Assembly (NCBI GenBank): GCA_022925895.1
Contig: JAKSYS010000466.1
Coordinates: forward strand, 1-50,480
Direction of reading: 5' to 3'
From: Fragilaria crotonensis
Taxonomy: Eukaryota; Bacillariophyta; Fragilariophyceae; Fragilariales; Fragilariaceae
Length of the DNA stretch: 50,480 nucleotides
The notes under the pieces are model-generated. The model made no database searches. It had not been told where the DNA came from and was given only the letters and a program-made list of their open reading frames with translations. Positions within the stretch are counted from its first letter, which is position 1. Each line of letters begins with the position of its first letter. A program made the position numbers and the translations under genes. Positions 22,159-33,240 of this stretch are shown here, piece after piece.

Positions 22159-24279
22159 ATGGGTGTTGCTAGTTTGAAGGTCTTTATTAATTGGATGCTC
22201 AGAAATGGTGTGGACGATGCGAACGACATATTTGCAATTAGCGGCGACAATGCAAGATTTGATTTGTCTGTCGACTATTTTGAAGAATTGATTCATGCTC
22301 AGCTCAAGGATGACAACATTGAGGCTGATTCAATGACAAATCTTCTCTTGAGTTTGGTTCTTGGCTGTGCACAATTCTAATGTACAATGCTCGAAGAAAA
22401 GAGCTACGAAGATGACAAAGTGTAAGTTGACTAGCACTGTTGACAAAACGACACGGATAGCTCATCAAATATGCTTTGCTGATCCAATGTCAGGAAATTG
22501 TCGTGGCTGTTGTGACACCAAAACTGTATATCCAAGACCCAAAGCCAAAATGCCAATACTGGTCTAAGTGATTTCAACAAGAAAGGTCATGGATGCCATT
22601 CTATGATTCATTGTTAAATGTTTGAAAATGATGCACAACGATGACAACAATATCTGTTTTGGATTATGGAGGAGTGCAATACAACAAGAAAGAGGATCAG
22701 GGAAGAAAGAATGCCTGCCATTCTGATCCACCAAGAAAGGTCTCCCATAGTGAGCTCTTGCTAGCATTAGGGAGCTTACAATATCTTGGCAGAGGATGGA
22801 CTGTCAACAGATTCTACAATCAATGAAAGGTTCATGGAAAGGCGGACTGAGAAAACTCTGATAAGCTTTGATTCCTTTACACCGAGCTGCAACAGGGTGC
22901 TTTGAACTCTACAATGTCCTCTGAATTGAGAAAGCATTCTGTTAAGGCTCAAGAAGAATTTGCAGCATCAACCAGAATTAAATGATCATATGTAATTGTG
23001 GATAATGGGCATTTTATCCGGTCCACAACCATGCCCCCATTGAAGAACAAGTGAAATTGTTCTGAGATTTCAGTTTTCTCAGTGGCTACTAGAGTCCTTG
23101 CAGAAGGTCATTAAATGCACATTTAACATTGTCAAAGGAGGATGGAGGGTGTTGAAAAGTGGAATTCAAGTCCACAACACCAAGGCTGCCAAATCTTTGT
23201 AGGACAATGGACAGTGTCCAATTCAAAGTCAAAGAATAACAGCAAGAATGAAGCAGATGTGGAGAATGCTGAGCTACACTTGTCTCAGTTTTGGGCGATG
23301 CTCATAGGAAAACATCCTTGGGCTAAAAATTGCATGACCGGAATGACTCCAAGGAGCAACACCTGGACGTCTTCCTTATCCTGTATGAGAGACAATGATG
23401 CATGCAATGCTCATAGAATACTATTTCAATCTCCATCATGGTCTGAAATTACTTGCAAGTGCAATACAACGAAGACAAATGCCATCATTCTAGCATGACA
23501 ATGGTGTCAGCCTTTAACCATTGCAAAGAAAGATATCCTTTGCCAAAACACTGTCCTCCCTGAATCATTGCTGACAGATGAAGCTTGTCGCACTGACTTG
23601 CTCATAAGACGCGACTTCTCGATGGATCCCTTGACATTCAGTTCTTGCCTCATTTGGTGTGAAATTAGTAGGATCACTGCTTGTCAGTAACAATTCTGGC
23701 ACATTGAGAGATCCTCATGGTTGAATCTTAACAGACAACATGGTAAACAGACCATAGACTTGAGCCTTGTTAAGACCATGAAGAAATTTGTCGGCATACC
23801 ACATAGCTAATCTCTGGGTCATCATCAATGTTTCCAAAACAGAGGTTTGCCATGAGCTTCACCTGAATTATTTCTGTCTATGTCAAAGCAATGATTGAAG
23901 GCAAATCAACCTCCCAACGACCAATGTTATTCCATCGGAGGTTGACGTAGTTACTGCAGCCCTTCCAGAACCCATGATGCATTCTTGTGGACCTGAACGT
24001 GAACCTGCTGCAAGCATTCCTAACCCACCAACCAAAATGAGGCCTAGAAAAAGAAAGAAAGAAAGTAGCAGAGCCAAGAGCCACCAAGGTCAAGACCAAT
24101 ACTGTGTACTCCAACAAGGGGTTCCTTTTCTGATGTCCTCAGTTGGAATTGAATCGGAAGAAGGCAATTGGGCAGTGGCATAAAGCAGGGTTTACTTGCT
24201 GTCTGCATCTGAATCATATGGAAGTTGGACCATACATTGAAATTGAGAATGAACATCTGGGAGATGGCATGTTTGAATT
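22159..24279. other. Degenerate coding-like sequence, identity unknown
   Basis: The texture changes here to AT-richer sequence with many short plus-strand frames. A 73-aa frame (22159-22380) is followed in other frames by Lys/Cys-rich pieces (22361-22567) and others at 23142-23498 and 23974-24183. The last carries a basic RKRKKESS stretch. No family is recognised. Neighbouring frames read like pieces of one or two decayed genes, possibly of a mobile element, because the plus strand keeps protein-like composition across frame changes. No terminal repeats were found. Confidence 0.4.
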
Positions 24280-24891
24280 TTGGATAAGGGGGGTGGTGGC
24301 TGTATAAAGTTTTTTCCCAAACTTGTGCCAATTATTGATGAGGTGGTTGTGGAGATGAAAGATCGTTTTAAATCTTTCAAGCAATATAAGGTAAGGGAGT
24401 GTGGTGATGAACCAAGATTGTGTGCACTTTTCAGTGGAACTGGAAGTGGGTATGGCTATAGAAGGGTGCAAATGAAACGGAATCCCCTGAGCTCTCTCCC
24501 AATTATCTCTGCTGTGGTGGAATACCTTGCTGCTAGGCTTAATTTGAAAAACAGGGAGTACTGGAATATTGGATGTCACCTTGTCCTGTATTGCAATGGT
24601 AGGGAAAGTATCAACTGGCATGCCAATGACACCCAAGGTGAGGATATGGTTGCATCACTTACAGTGGATGGGCCAGCTGATGATGCAAGTACAATCTGTT
24701 TTCAGCCAGCATCGAGTCCAGAGGATGGAGATCAACTATTAGAGTTGTTTCCAATGAAAGGTGTTGTTTACACCATGGATGAGCTTGTTCAGAAATTCAA
24801 TGTGCATGCAATGATGAAAACAAAGGAACCCAACAATGATTGTCAATTATATGCATGGTCTGGCTCTTTCTCCAAGGTTGTCAGTGCATGA
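24280..24891 (+). pseudogene. AlkB-like dioxygenase remnant
   Basis: The frame resembles the AlkB/ALKBH 2-oxoglutarate dioxygenase fold. It contains EPRLCALFSG, YGYRRVQMKRNPLSSLPII, then WNIGCHLVLYCNGRESINWH (residues 95-114), VASLTVDGP and a distal His176 in VHAMMKTKEPN. In active AlkB proteins the WH is part of an H-x-D metal site; here it reads His114-Ala-Asn116-Asp117, so the usual Asp is Asn. The upstream protein-like sequence (EVGPYIEIENEHLGDGMFEFW) is in another frame across the G6 run near 24290. The frame is lost again after residue 186. The domain is therefore probably a fossil, although a consensus error could contribute. Active family members repair or demethylate alkylated nucleic acids. 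Confidence 0.6.
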
Positions 24892-26744
24892 AGTACTAAG
24901 GGATGGTGCCTTGGAGGTAAGTGGAGATATCAGTGGCAGGATTGACAGCAATAACAGAACTTCCGGGAAATTCCCTTTGCAACAACAACACAATCAAACA
25001 GGGAAGCCAAAACAAATTTTGTTGGCAGTAAACTGATGATTTGGCAATTGCAATGCAAGCAAGTTCAAGACCTTGTTCAGACTCTGTTGCAGCGCAGAAG
25101 GAGATGTGTTTCGTGTGTCCAGTTTGTCATGATACCCTGAAAACACTTCTGCCCACACCTGATGAGAATGAACCATGGATGGATGAAATTAGAGCGGTGC
25201 ATAAGCATTGTGACAACCACCATACAAGCAAATACCTTTGGAGCAGTATGTCATAAAGAGGAAAAAACAAAGATTCTTTCAGTGTGCCTTGTTGCCTCAT
25301 TATGTCGGTGTTCAAGACCGCAACAACAGAACTGCCTCTGCCTGAGCATCCAAAATTTCCGACTCCTGGTGTTGTGTAAAGAAGTTCATGTGTGCGCGTC
25401 TATATATGGCATTTTGTATCTTTAAAAAGGCCAAACAATTGCACAATTGATTGTGCGGAAAAAGAATGCTATGACAAAATTGTTTCCAGATGACGCTGCA
25501 AAAGAAGCAACTGAGGGACAAGGTGACTTTGATGCCAAGAATGCAATTATTATCAAATCAGAGGCAATGCATTACTACATCCGGGAAATCCTCTTGAAAA
25601 TTGGGACTGCAGCGGCCCCTGATGTTATTCTGAGGCCCCATCTACCCAGGAATTGCAAAGCTTACTCTAGTTGGAGAAAGAGCAATTTGATTCAGTTATT
25701 CTTCTGGGATGGGAAGTGTCATTGTAATTTGCAATAGGTTTTGGACTCTTTTCCCACCCTGCACTTCAAGGATGCTTTCCTCAGGAATTGATGACAAAAA
25801 GTAACACAATATTGTTGAACGCTTGCCAGGTCTTAACTCCATTATTGGTAACAAAGTGCAATTAATTATAATCACACAGCTTTCTAATCAATTCGTTTAA
25901 GGTTATTGATCGCTCACCAGGTCTGTACTCTACTCCGGAGTATTCACCATCACAAAGTGCACTTGACCTTTGAAGATGTGCGAGATCGTTGCTGTCTTTG
26001 CTTCATCTTCTTTCCAGGGAACTTAGTTTGACCATGTTGCTGGTTTTTCCATTTGTTCTTGATCCGAACTCGGTCTCCTCAATTGAACCCGGGTGTAGCC
26101 AATCAAACCGTGGTGCTATTGTGGCTTCAATGAAAGTTGAGGGATGATGATCATGCTTGTAGATGATTGGAGTAAACCAAAATCTATTTAACATGCTGCC
26201 TGCTTCATTTGACTGTGAGGTGAAACCTGGTGTGTGCATGATGTTGTAAAATCACATTGATGAACTAACTGTGGTGGGTCTGTCAATGTTACAACGTTAC
26301 AACCTGTCTAACCAAGAATTCCCACTACCGATTGGCAGAGTAGTCAAATACAGTTTTCGCTTTATGTCATCTCAGGGAGCAATGACATTCTTGGAGTATT
26401 CTGTTCGTATGTCGTACGTCGTTATGAGTTGTCTACTACTCGAGCACGTGACAAGCAAGACTTTGTGTATGATACAAGCATACTGTCCGAAACATAGACC
26501 TTTACTGGAATACTGTAGTGATGGCACTATATACTATATATAGTATGCACTATGTACTCCAGTACTCTTGTACTATCGTACATGTACAAACACGAGTTAG
26601 AAGCATTTGGATCATTGATCATTGGCGTTCTTGGCTATGACTTCGGCACTTGTCAGAGTCGATGGCTAATCTTTCAACTCACTTTTGTACTTCGAGAACT
26701 CTACTACGGATAACCGATAGCACCCGTACTCGCAATTCGCAACC
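24892..26744. other. Degenerate sequence and AKR promoter
   Basis: The left part (to about 26280) continues the AT-rich decayed sequence. A frame at 25041-25256 has a possible zinc-finger CPVC, and a frame at 25447-25737 is protein-like but unrecognised. From about 26380 the sequence returns to the GTAC-palindrome style of ordinary spacers (TATATACTATATATAG at about 26528 and GTAC clusters to 26590). It should include the promoter of the aldo/keto reductase. Confidence 0.4.
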
Positions 26745-27967
26745 ATGAGCGCAATCGCACGTTTGCTCCGCATCCTCGGGACTCGTCTCCTACCAGTTCT
26801 CGTGGTTCTCCTTGCAATCTTTGTTGGATGGTTAAGTCAACACGAACAGCCTCTTGGGCTCTTTTTTGCGACAATATTTCCCATTTTCAAAGGACAGTTG
26901 CCATCCACCATTTTCGGACACGGATCCATGACGGGAACTCCACCAGTCCCAGACGATTTGATGCCCTTCCCCGTCCCAAGAATGAACTCTTCTTGGAACT
27001 TCCAGGAGGATACCAAATGCCACAAGCCGGACTCGGAATGTGCTGTCGTCCATCGGCCTACGATGATGTACTTGTCCGACGTACTGTCTTGTGGTACCTG
27101 CTCTTGGGTGGACGCCATATAGATGCGGCACACTTGTATCTTAATCACAGGGCCATTGGACAGGGAATTCAAGATGCGATCAAACGAGGTATTCCACGAG
27201 AAGAAATCTTTGTCACCACAAAGATATTTCCCACATTTTACGGATATAACACCACTCTACGAGTTGTTCCCACCTACTTGGAAGAATTGCAATTGGATTA
27301 CATCGATCTTGTCCTCATGCATTTTCCAGCTCATTTGCCATTCCTTACCAACGACTGTAATAAGCAAAAGTTGACACCTGCCCAATGTCGCGCTGATACC
27401 TACCGAGCACTCAGTGAGTTGCGCATCGACCCCAACGAAGACCAGCAAGACGACTATAACAACAAAAAGAAGGGAATACTTCGCAACATTGGCGTCTCGA
27501 ACTTTGCTGTCCCGCACTTGCAACAGGTTCAAAGTCTGAACTTGGCCCCCGTTGCCGTCAATCAATTCCAATTCAACCCGTGGGCCCCAGACTTTGTCCA
27601 AGATACGTACCAATATTGTCGCACGCACAACATATCCATCACGGCCTATGCCAGTCTCGGAGGGAGCCTTCAGCATTCGCAGGCAGCGACCGTGGATGGG
27701 TTGAATGCCATTGCTCAGAAGCATGCCAAGAGTGTCCCGCAAGTCATGCTTCGATGGGCCATCCAGAATCACATGGCAGTCATTCCCGGAACAGGAAATC
27801 CGAATCATATGAAGGAGAACCTTGATGTGTATTCATTTGACTTGGATGCAGAGGATATGGCAGTTATTGATTCGCTCAAGGAGGACCCCCTTGCGAAAAA
27901 GTTTTTTACATGGAGCCTCCGAAGGAATGAAGGAAATGGTGATGGGACACCATCGACTTCGGAGTGA
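26745..27967 (+). CDS. Membrane-anchored aldo/keto reductase, apparent frameshift
   Basis: The frame from ATG 26745 starts with an N-terminal anchor (LLPVLVVLLAIFVGWL) and runs to MPFPVP. At the C3 run 26975-26977 the coding sense continues in the -1 frame as KNELFLELPGGYQMPQAGLG and on to the stop at 27965-27967. One missing C restores about 407 aa. The reductase domain shows the catalytic tetrad: Asp in GGRHIDAA, Tyr in HLYLNH, Lys in FVTTKIF and His in VLMHFP. It also has IGVSNFAVPHLQ, VNQFQFNPW and the NADPH-binding end, VIPGTGNPNHMKENLDV. AKRs reduce aldehydes and ketones with NADPH; the substrate is unknown. The anchor suggests an endomembrane location. It converges with the DUF389 gene. 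Confidence 0.88.
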
Positions 27968-28395
27968 GGTTTGCAGGTATTGATTCATTCGCAACAACTC
28001 CTGACTGCACGACATAGGCATGCAGAACTAGCTACTACCTGCTACGAGTCCTGGGCAGGTAATGCACAGCATTACATCATGGCTTGACCATTCTATATTA
28101 TTATTACGTTATAAATGCACTATGTGGTACACTATATTCTTATTCCGTAGTTCATCTTCTCTGTATTCTATGCCGGAATCATTGTAGCAGGGTGTTCATT
28201 AGCCGACGTGCGGCAATGAACTGCTAGCATTTATCATTCATAGAAAATCGTCACAACAGTTTGGCAGCCAGTGCATTCGATTTTGCTCACAGATCGACGA
28301 CACGACAGTTGAATGTGAACAGCATGTGTAGCAAGAAAATCATGTGTTATTAGAGATGACAATTAAACGAATTAAACCTAGTCCGAAACTGCATG
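27968..28395. other. Convergent intergenic spacer
   Basis: This 428-bp gap separates the AKR and DUF389 3' ends. No gene or repeat is recognised beyond AT-rich 3' UTR-like sequence (TATTATTATTACG near 28097). Confidence 0.4.
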
Positions 28396-29521
28396 CTACT
28401 TTTCCTCCACCTCAGACTCCGGAGGCAACGACTGTATCAAGGCTTGCCTTTTATAAATCTTGCGAGCAGTACCAAGGTCCTCCCAGAAAACACTCTTTTT
28501 GATGGGCAAGACTTCTTTCATCTTGAACATGAGGGAGGCACTAATCCAAATAAGGACAATGTTTGCCGCTGTGAGCCCAAGCGACACCAACCCATACATA
28601 TAGTAGTTAATGACGTCATCTTTGTGTAAACATGTGCGATCCACAAAATGCCTGCATTCACGGCCGGCGGTAGCAGCGACGCGGAGATTGCAACGCCGAC
28701 TAAGGATGAGGTCTGATCATCCAAAAGCGACACGGCGACTCCCAGTCCGGAAAAGAAAGCAATTGGCAAACCGACCAGAAAGTTCTCCATCGTTCCCCGA
28801 TTCGACATCTCAGTCGTGGGCCAATCTTGCTCTACTGACGTTGGTCCCAAGATGCCGGCGATGATCATTCCAACAATGATGCAAAAGACCAGACAAATCA
28901 ATTCGTTTCGTATGGAAAGTCTAACAAGCTTCCAATCACCGATGGTGGTGCCGTACGCTAATCCGATAACCGGACCCATAAGGGGGGAAACCAACATGGA
29001 GGCAATGATCGTAGCTGAACTGTTGGAAACAAGGCCGAGACCAGCCAAGATGGATGCAATGAGGAGGAGCGTGTTGAAATTGAATGAGAAATTCACCCCT
29101 TCCTCCATTCGTTCATGCACTGGAATAGAAGTACGTAATGTTAGCAATTCAACATTGAGATGTGACGGATATAATTGTCATCGCAATGAAATGGTGCAGT
29201 ACAAGTACCAGGTACTGTACTTGTTCTGGATCAGCATCGCAGAGTGCCTTGTGCCTTTAACCAATGTACGGTAGCCCGTAGTATTCCATACTTACTCATT
29301 TTGACTCTCTGGACTTGCTCCATTGTCACTTCTGCGATTTCGTCATCTCCGACAAAGATCTTGACAATGTCACTAGCCCTAACAAAACTCCTCGCCTCTG
29401 GAGTCGACTCCACGTCTTCCGGTTGAGCTACATTTACAATGACCGCATTTCTATGACGAATGTTGCGTCCTCCGGTTCCTGGTGCGCGCGAGTCGTCACT
29501 GTTTTCTGTGCGATCACTCAT
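28396..29521 (-). CDS. DUF389-family multipass membrane protein
   Basis: Two exons, 29521-29296 and 29119-28396, join in phase 1 (donor GTAAGT, acceptor TTCCAG; the split codon gives Met). Exon 2 contains the family signature SNSSATIIASMLVSPLMGPVIGLAYG and then several hydrophobic helices, including LICLVFCIIVGMIIAGIL and ISASLLPPAVNAGILW. After AHVYTK, at the run 28621-28623 (AAA on the coding strand), the frame must shift by -1 to reach DDVINYYMYGLVSLGLTAANIVLIW and the stop at 28396-28398. One missing A fits. Total length is about 316 aa. A soluble N-terminal region (about residues 20-75) precedes the membrane part. The transport or signalling role of DUF389 proteins is not established to my knowledge. 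The start at 29521 is the only ATG upstream in frame. Confidence 0.85.
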
Positions 29522-29914
29522 TGAGACTCGCGACTCGAGACCAGTGGCCGGTTGTTGTCCTTTTGTTATATGCACACTGTCGACTGTCGAAAGTTGACGA
29601 AGTGATCGCAAATATATCTAACAAATAACGACGGATCTGAAATATGAGATTTGCTGGTCGTCTTCATTTATTGTCGTTGACAGTTGCGAGCAAATTTAGT
29701 TAGAACGTTTGGACGCAAGAGTCCTTAAAATAATCGCATGGTCGTTGCTATTTAACCAGTTCCCCCGACGGTTCTCTCTGGGCCTCACCGCCAAATTCCA
29801 ACACATACACGACGCGTAGAGTAGTAAATAAATGTATTCGTAGCGACCCGCAAACCGCAAACGTCAATTTCTCATTTTCGAATGTAGTACAAGAACAGTA
29901 GATCGCGCCTACTA
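29522..29914. other. Spacer left of MITE 1
   Basis: This 393-bp gap holds the presumed DUF389 promoter at its left end. No gene was recognised. Confidence 0.35.
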
Positions 29915-30246
29915 CCGTATTTCTCGGTATTTTGTACCCCCCAAATGTACATCGAAAATGTCCGAAGGGTACAGGTCACCGAGGAAAAAAAACCAATGCG
30001 CAAACCAGTGAAAAACTTGAAAACAAAGATTGAAACTCATCACATGATCATTGAAGTTATACATGTAAAAATTGGTTTCGGCACGAAGAATTCAAATGAC
30101 TTGACGTTTCAGCGAAATGCCAGAATTTGCTCTGCAAAAGGATTTAAGAAAGGCTCGCTTTTTGGAGTCGAGTGGGTCAAAAATGTACATCGATTTTCGG
30201 CAAAGGGTACAGGAATCCGTGGGGTACAAAATTCCGAGAAATACGG
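29915..30246. mobile_element. MITE-like element with 26-bp TIRs and TA flanks
   Basis: The left end (29915-29940) starts CCGTATTTCTCGG and ends GTACCCC. The right end (30221-30246) is its reverse complement with one mismatch. A TA dinucleotide flanks each end (29913-29914 and 30247-30248), as expected for Tc1/mariner-type target duplication. Just inside are two directly repeated ~33-bp blocks, at 29943-29975 and 30181-30213, starting AAATGTACATCGA and ending GGGTACAGG. No transposase is encoded; a 124-codon open frame across it is considered fortuitous. Non-autonomous mobilisation is an inference. Confidence 0.75.
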
Positions 30247-30476
30247 TAGACAAGTCGCCGGTGTCCGGTGTATGAATATATCCTACACTGGTACCAGGTA
30301 CGGTGGTGCCAATGCTTGAGGTACGATATTGTGGAGTATTAAAATAGAGATCAATACCAAACTAAACATGCACTATCCCTAGAGAGAGCGTGGTGGAACA
30401 GCTCTGCATCATGATCACGAAACAAATTGCACCTGTGGTACGAACGATCTGATAAGAGAAGGGAACCTTGTGACCG

Positions 30477-31659
30477 TTAGTGCTCAATCGCGTGAGCCTT
30501 TGGATCCTGCCCTGTCTTGTTGAAGCAATCCCCGCTACAGCATTCAACCGGATATGCTTCGTAGTCATTGGTGTGGCGAGCCATTTGGCTGACAGTGCAA
30601 CAAGGGCAGCAGTAGGAGCAGCAGCAATCATCGCAACATGAGCCACGGATACCGTACTTCTCCCGCAACTTCTGTCTCGTTTGGCACATGGTGATTGGGA
30701 TGTAAAGCACAATAACAAGGGTCAAACCCCAAAGGACACACAAGGCAACAAAGCGCCCGGTTCCGAGGCATTCCATGTAAGCATCCCACATATGATCAAT
30801 TCGTTCAGTTGTCCAAACATCGTGGTAATAATAGACGTACTGAGATTGATCCCAACCATAACACCTCTCGAAACTCCAAAACCCGTGGTAATACTTGTCC
30901 GACAACCAGTGACCATCATGGTAAAGGTACGAAATTAGTTCATCGCATTCGCTGTTGCACTCGACAACTCTCGCAACAATGATGGAGTAAATGACAGCAA
31001 AGACGACCATGTAGGCCAAAAAGATGGCTGTGACGATTATGCACGTTCGGCTTTCGGAAGGCGGCTTGCCAGCTCCGAAGCCACACCAGTTGAGGCGCAA
31101 GCGAGTCATCACTTGACCGAGAACGACTGTCGATGATTGGGTGAGTGCACAGTATTTACTAATCATCGCCCTTTGAATCCTTGATACCCGCCAAGGACCA
31201 GGAAAGGAATCGGGAATAGTGTCGAACGAGATCAGCACTCACTTACCAGGACCACACCAACAACTCATGCAACACACTGGAGTATTCGTACAACAGTCGC
31301 AACATCCATCACGCCATGCTCCAGAGGGAATATGACTGGTCTTCAATTTTGGGGCCGGGCCTTCCGGAGGACGTTGGTCCCGTTGAGGGAGAACAATTCC
31401 AGCGAATGTCTCTCCCATTGCTACACCACCCTCGGGCTGCGGCGAAAAGGGAAAGGGAGAGGACAAGAGAGCGTGAGACGATGGTGACAGCTATTGCTTT
31501 GACCGGAACAAACGTTTTCACTACCACTGTTCAATGCGAAGTATTTGTACTTACCACAACGATTGTTCTGACCACTCCGTCCAATTCAACATCCAAAAGG
31601 TATCCTTCTGTGAGGTCGGAGGGAGCAACGACCTCTATCATTTGCACAGCATCACTCAT
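30477..31659 (-). CDS. PLAC8-family protein with inserted two-helix loop
   Basis: Three exons, 31659-31555, 31436-31247 and 31126-30477, with GT-AG introns of 118 and 120 nt, give 314 aa. Residues 8-60 look like the small beta domain often preceding PLAC8 in algae (VVAPSDLTEGYLLDVELDG ... PEGGVAMGETFAGIVLP). The PLAC8 region opens with GAWRDGCCDCCTN and CCMSCWCGP (74-98), continues VVLGQVMTRLRLNWCG, and closes with CCDDCCCSYCCPCC and QMAR (262-281). Between its halves lies an insertion: a helix at about 127-149, an aromatic, Cys-containing loop (150-223; DKYYHGFWSFERCYGW), and a second helix at about 224-245. The family includes plant FW2.2/PCR metal-transport and organ-size proteins, but the role here is unknown. 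Start codon and splice sites are mutually consistent. Confidence 0.85.
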
Positions 31660-32596
31660 GATTAGTCTTGTTATCAGTATTTTGTGTTGTCACGTTTTGG
31701 ATGGAAACATGCAACGGGACGGTTGCAAATTGTCCCGTGGCACGTGGATACATACATGAGTTCTCATAGCACTTCGATAACTTGTAATTGACATCTCGTT
31801 CTCATTTAACAGTGCACCCCTTCTGGATTTTGTGTTCGCTTCGCATTTCGCATTAGAACTTCGCATGCGCTGCCAATCAGGAGGAGTTCGCGTCACGTTC
31901 CCACCGATCCCAGACAATCATTTGGAGTTCGTTTCGCATTGTAGCGGGTCTACCGGAAGTGATTGAGATGTGCAGCGTCATACCTGGCACATCCAGCCTC
32001 CGAACATCGCTCTTTGAGGGAGTGCACAGAAAAAACAGGAACGAAGTCATCTCTATCACTCAATCTTCGATCTACTTCCATGCGATCATGCGAATGAATA
32101 TCCTGATATGCTGATTTTCTGATTGACTACTACAGGTATCATACCTGCTACCTGCTATGCATACACTTGTATGCATAGCTAGTACTCGTACTGTAAACGC
32201 TGAACTCCGGAGTCCAGAGTTCTCCGAGTGCAAGTCCAAAGGGCAGGTACAAGTACGTGGGTACGTGTACTTCCGGTACAAGTAGTACAGACAGGACGTG
32301 TGACAGCGTGACACGAGGGGTTGGGTGCGCTAAACTGATGATGGCAAGTCGTAATTACCGGATCATGGTCCGGGTATGTAGAGGTATACCAACTGGGTAC
32401 ATGCGTCATCTTCTACACACGGCCATACGGAGAAAAGGAATCCAGAATCTTGTTGTGTACTTTTGTACCATGCTCCTAGAGTAGCGATTCAATAATGTGG
32501 TTTATGTGGTGCATTGTGCAACTACCCAGCACTACGCCGGTATCCGGTATACTTGAATACTCAGTACAGTACAAGTACCAGGTACTACAACCTCTA
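31660..32596. other. Intergenic spacer
   Basis: This 937-bp spacer contains no supported gene. GTAC motifs are dense from 32175 to 32300 and again at 32565-32586, where CAGTACAAGTACCAGGTACT recurs exactly as at 29198-29217. The left end is the PLAC8 promoter. Confidence 0.4.
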
Positions 32597-33240
32597 AGAG
32601 CATGCCCACCGGAGGAGCTATTTTTCGAACGCTACTTCTTCGAGTAGCGTCTTTAGAAATCTATTTTGGACATTTCGGATATGTCGATTTGCCACCGGAA
32701 GAGCTAATTTTTGGGATGAAACACGGGCGCGGATGCGCGTGCAATAAAAATACTAGTACAAACGGGCTGTACGTGTTCTTCCTTTTCCTCCTCCACAATG
32801 TGAAATACATCGTTTTCGAGGGGAAAATCACCTCCCTCCTCGAAGAAAAGGATCATCGCAATGTCGATGACATCAAGATTGTCTTCCAATGCGAAGTCCA
32901 TGTTGTTTGTCGTTTTGCGATTGTCGAATGGTGTGCCGTGTGCACAGTATGGCGCACCAGATACCAGATGTCATTCACGTTACAAATGCATGGAACATCG
33001 AACCCGCGATCAAAAAACTTTAATCCAACTGATCAAATAGGACAAATTGAACAAAGCTATTTTTTAGCGTCGAAGCTAAAATCATTGATTTCGGACCAGC
33101 TATAGCTGCGTGAGTAGCGTTTCTCATTGTTGAAGAGCTAAAAAATAGCGTTAAGGCCCAATGGGTGGTATGTCTTTCGGACATATTTGTAACACTTTAA
33201 CGCTAAACTCAAAAAATAGCTCCTCCGGTGGGCATGCTCT
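32597..33240. mobile_element. MITE-like element with 29-bp perfect TIRs
   Basis: The left terminus 32597-32625 begins AGAGCATGCCCACCGGAGG; the right terminus 33212-33240 is its exact reverse complement over 29 bp. The flanks share AACCTC (32589-32594 left, 33241-33246 right), a candidate target duplication, although two extra bases (TA) on the left blur its exact edge. Near the left end ACGCTACT (32629-32636) pairs with AGTAGCGT (32643-32650). Inside on the minus strand an acidic frame (32901-32704; DNLDVIDIAMILFF) may be a remnant of a parent transposase, but I cannot name it. At 644 bp it is non-autonomous. Confidence 0.75.

Noticed and set aside
29945..30319. 124-codon open frame across MITE 1
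   Set aside because: It spans the terminal inverted repeat and both internal direct repeats and has no domain; the openness is a by-product of the element sequence.
30477..31238. Single-exon reading of the PLAC8 gene starting at 31238
   Set aside because: The first 37 residues would be intronic; GT-AG junctions join upstream exons that supply the missing PLAC8 start.
32602..33105. 167-codon open frame in MITE 2
   Set aside because: It starts inside the terminal inverted repeat and shows no protein-family character; the opposite strand is the more protein-like one.
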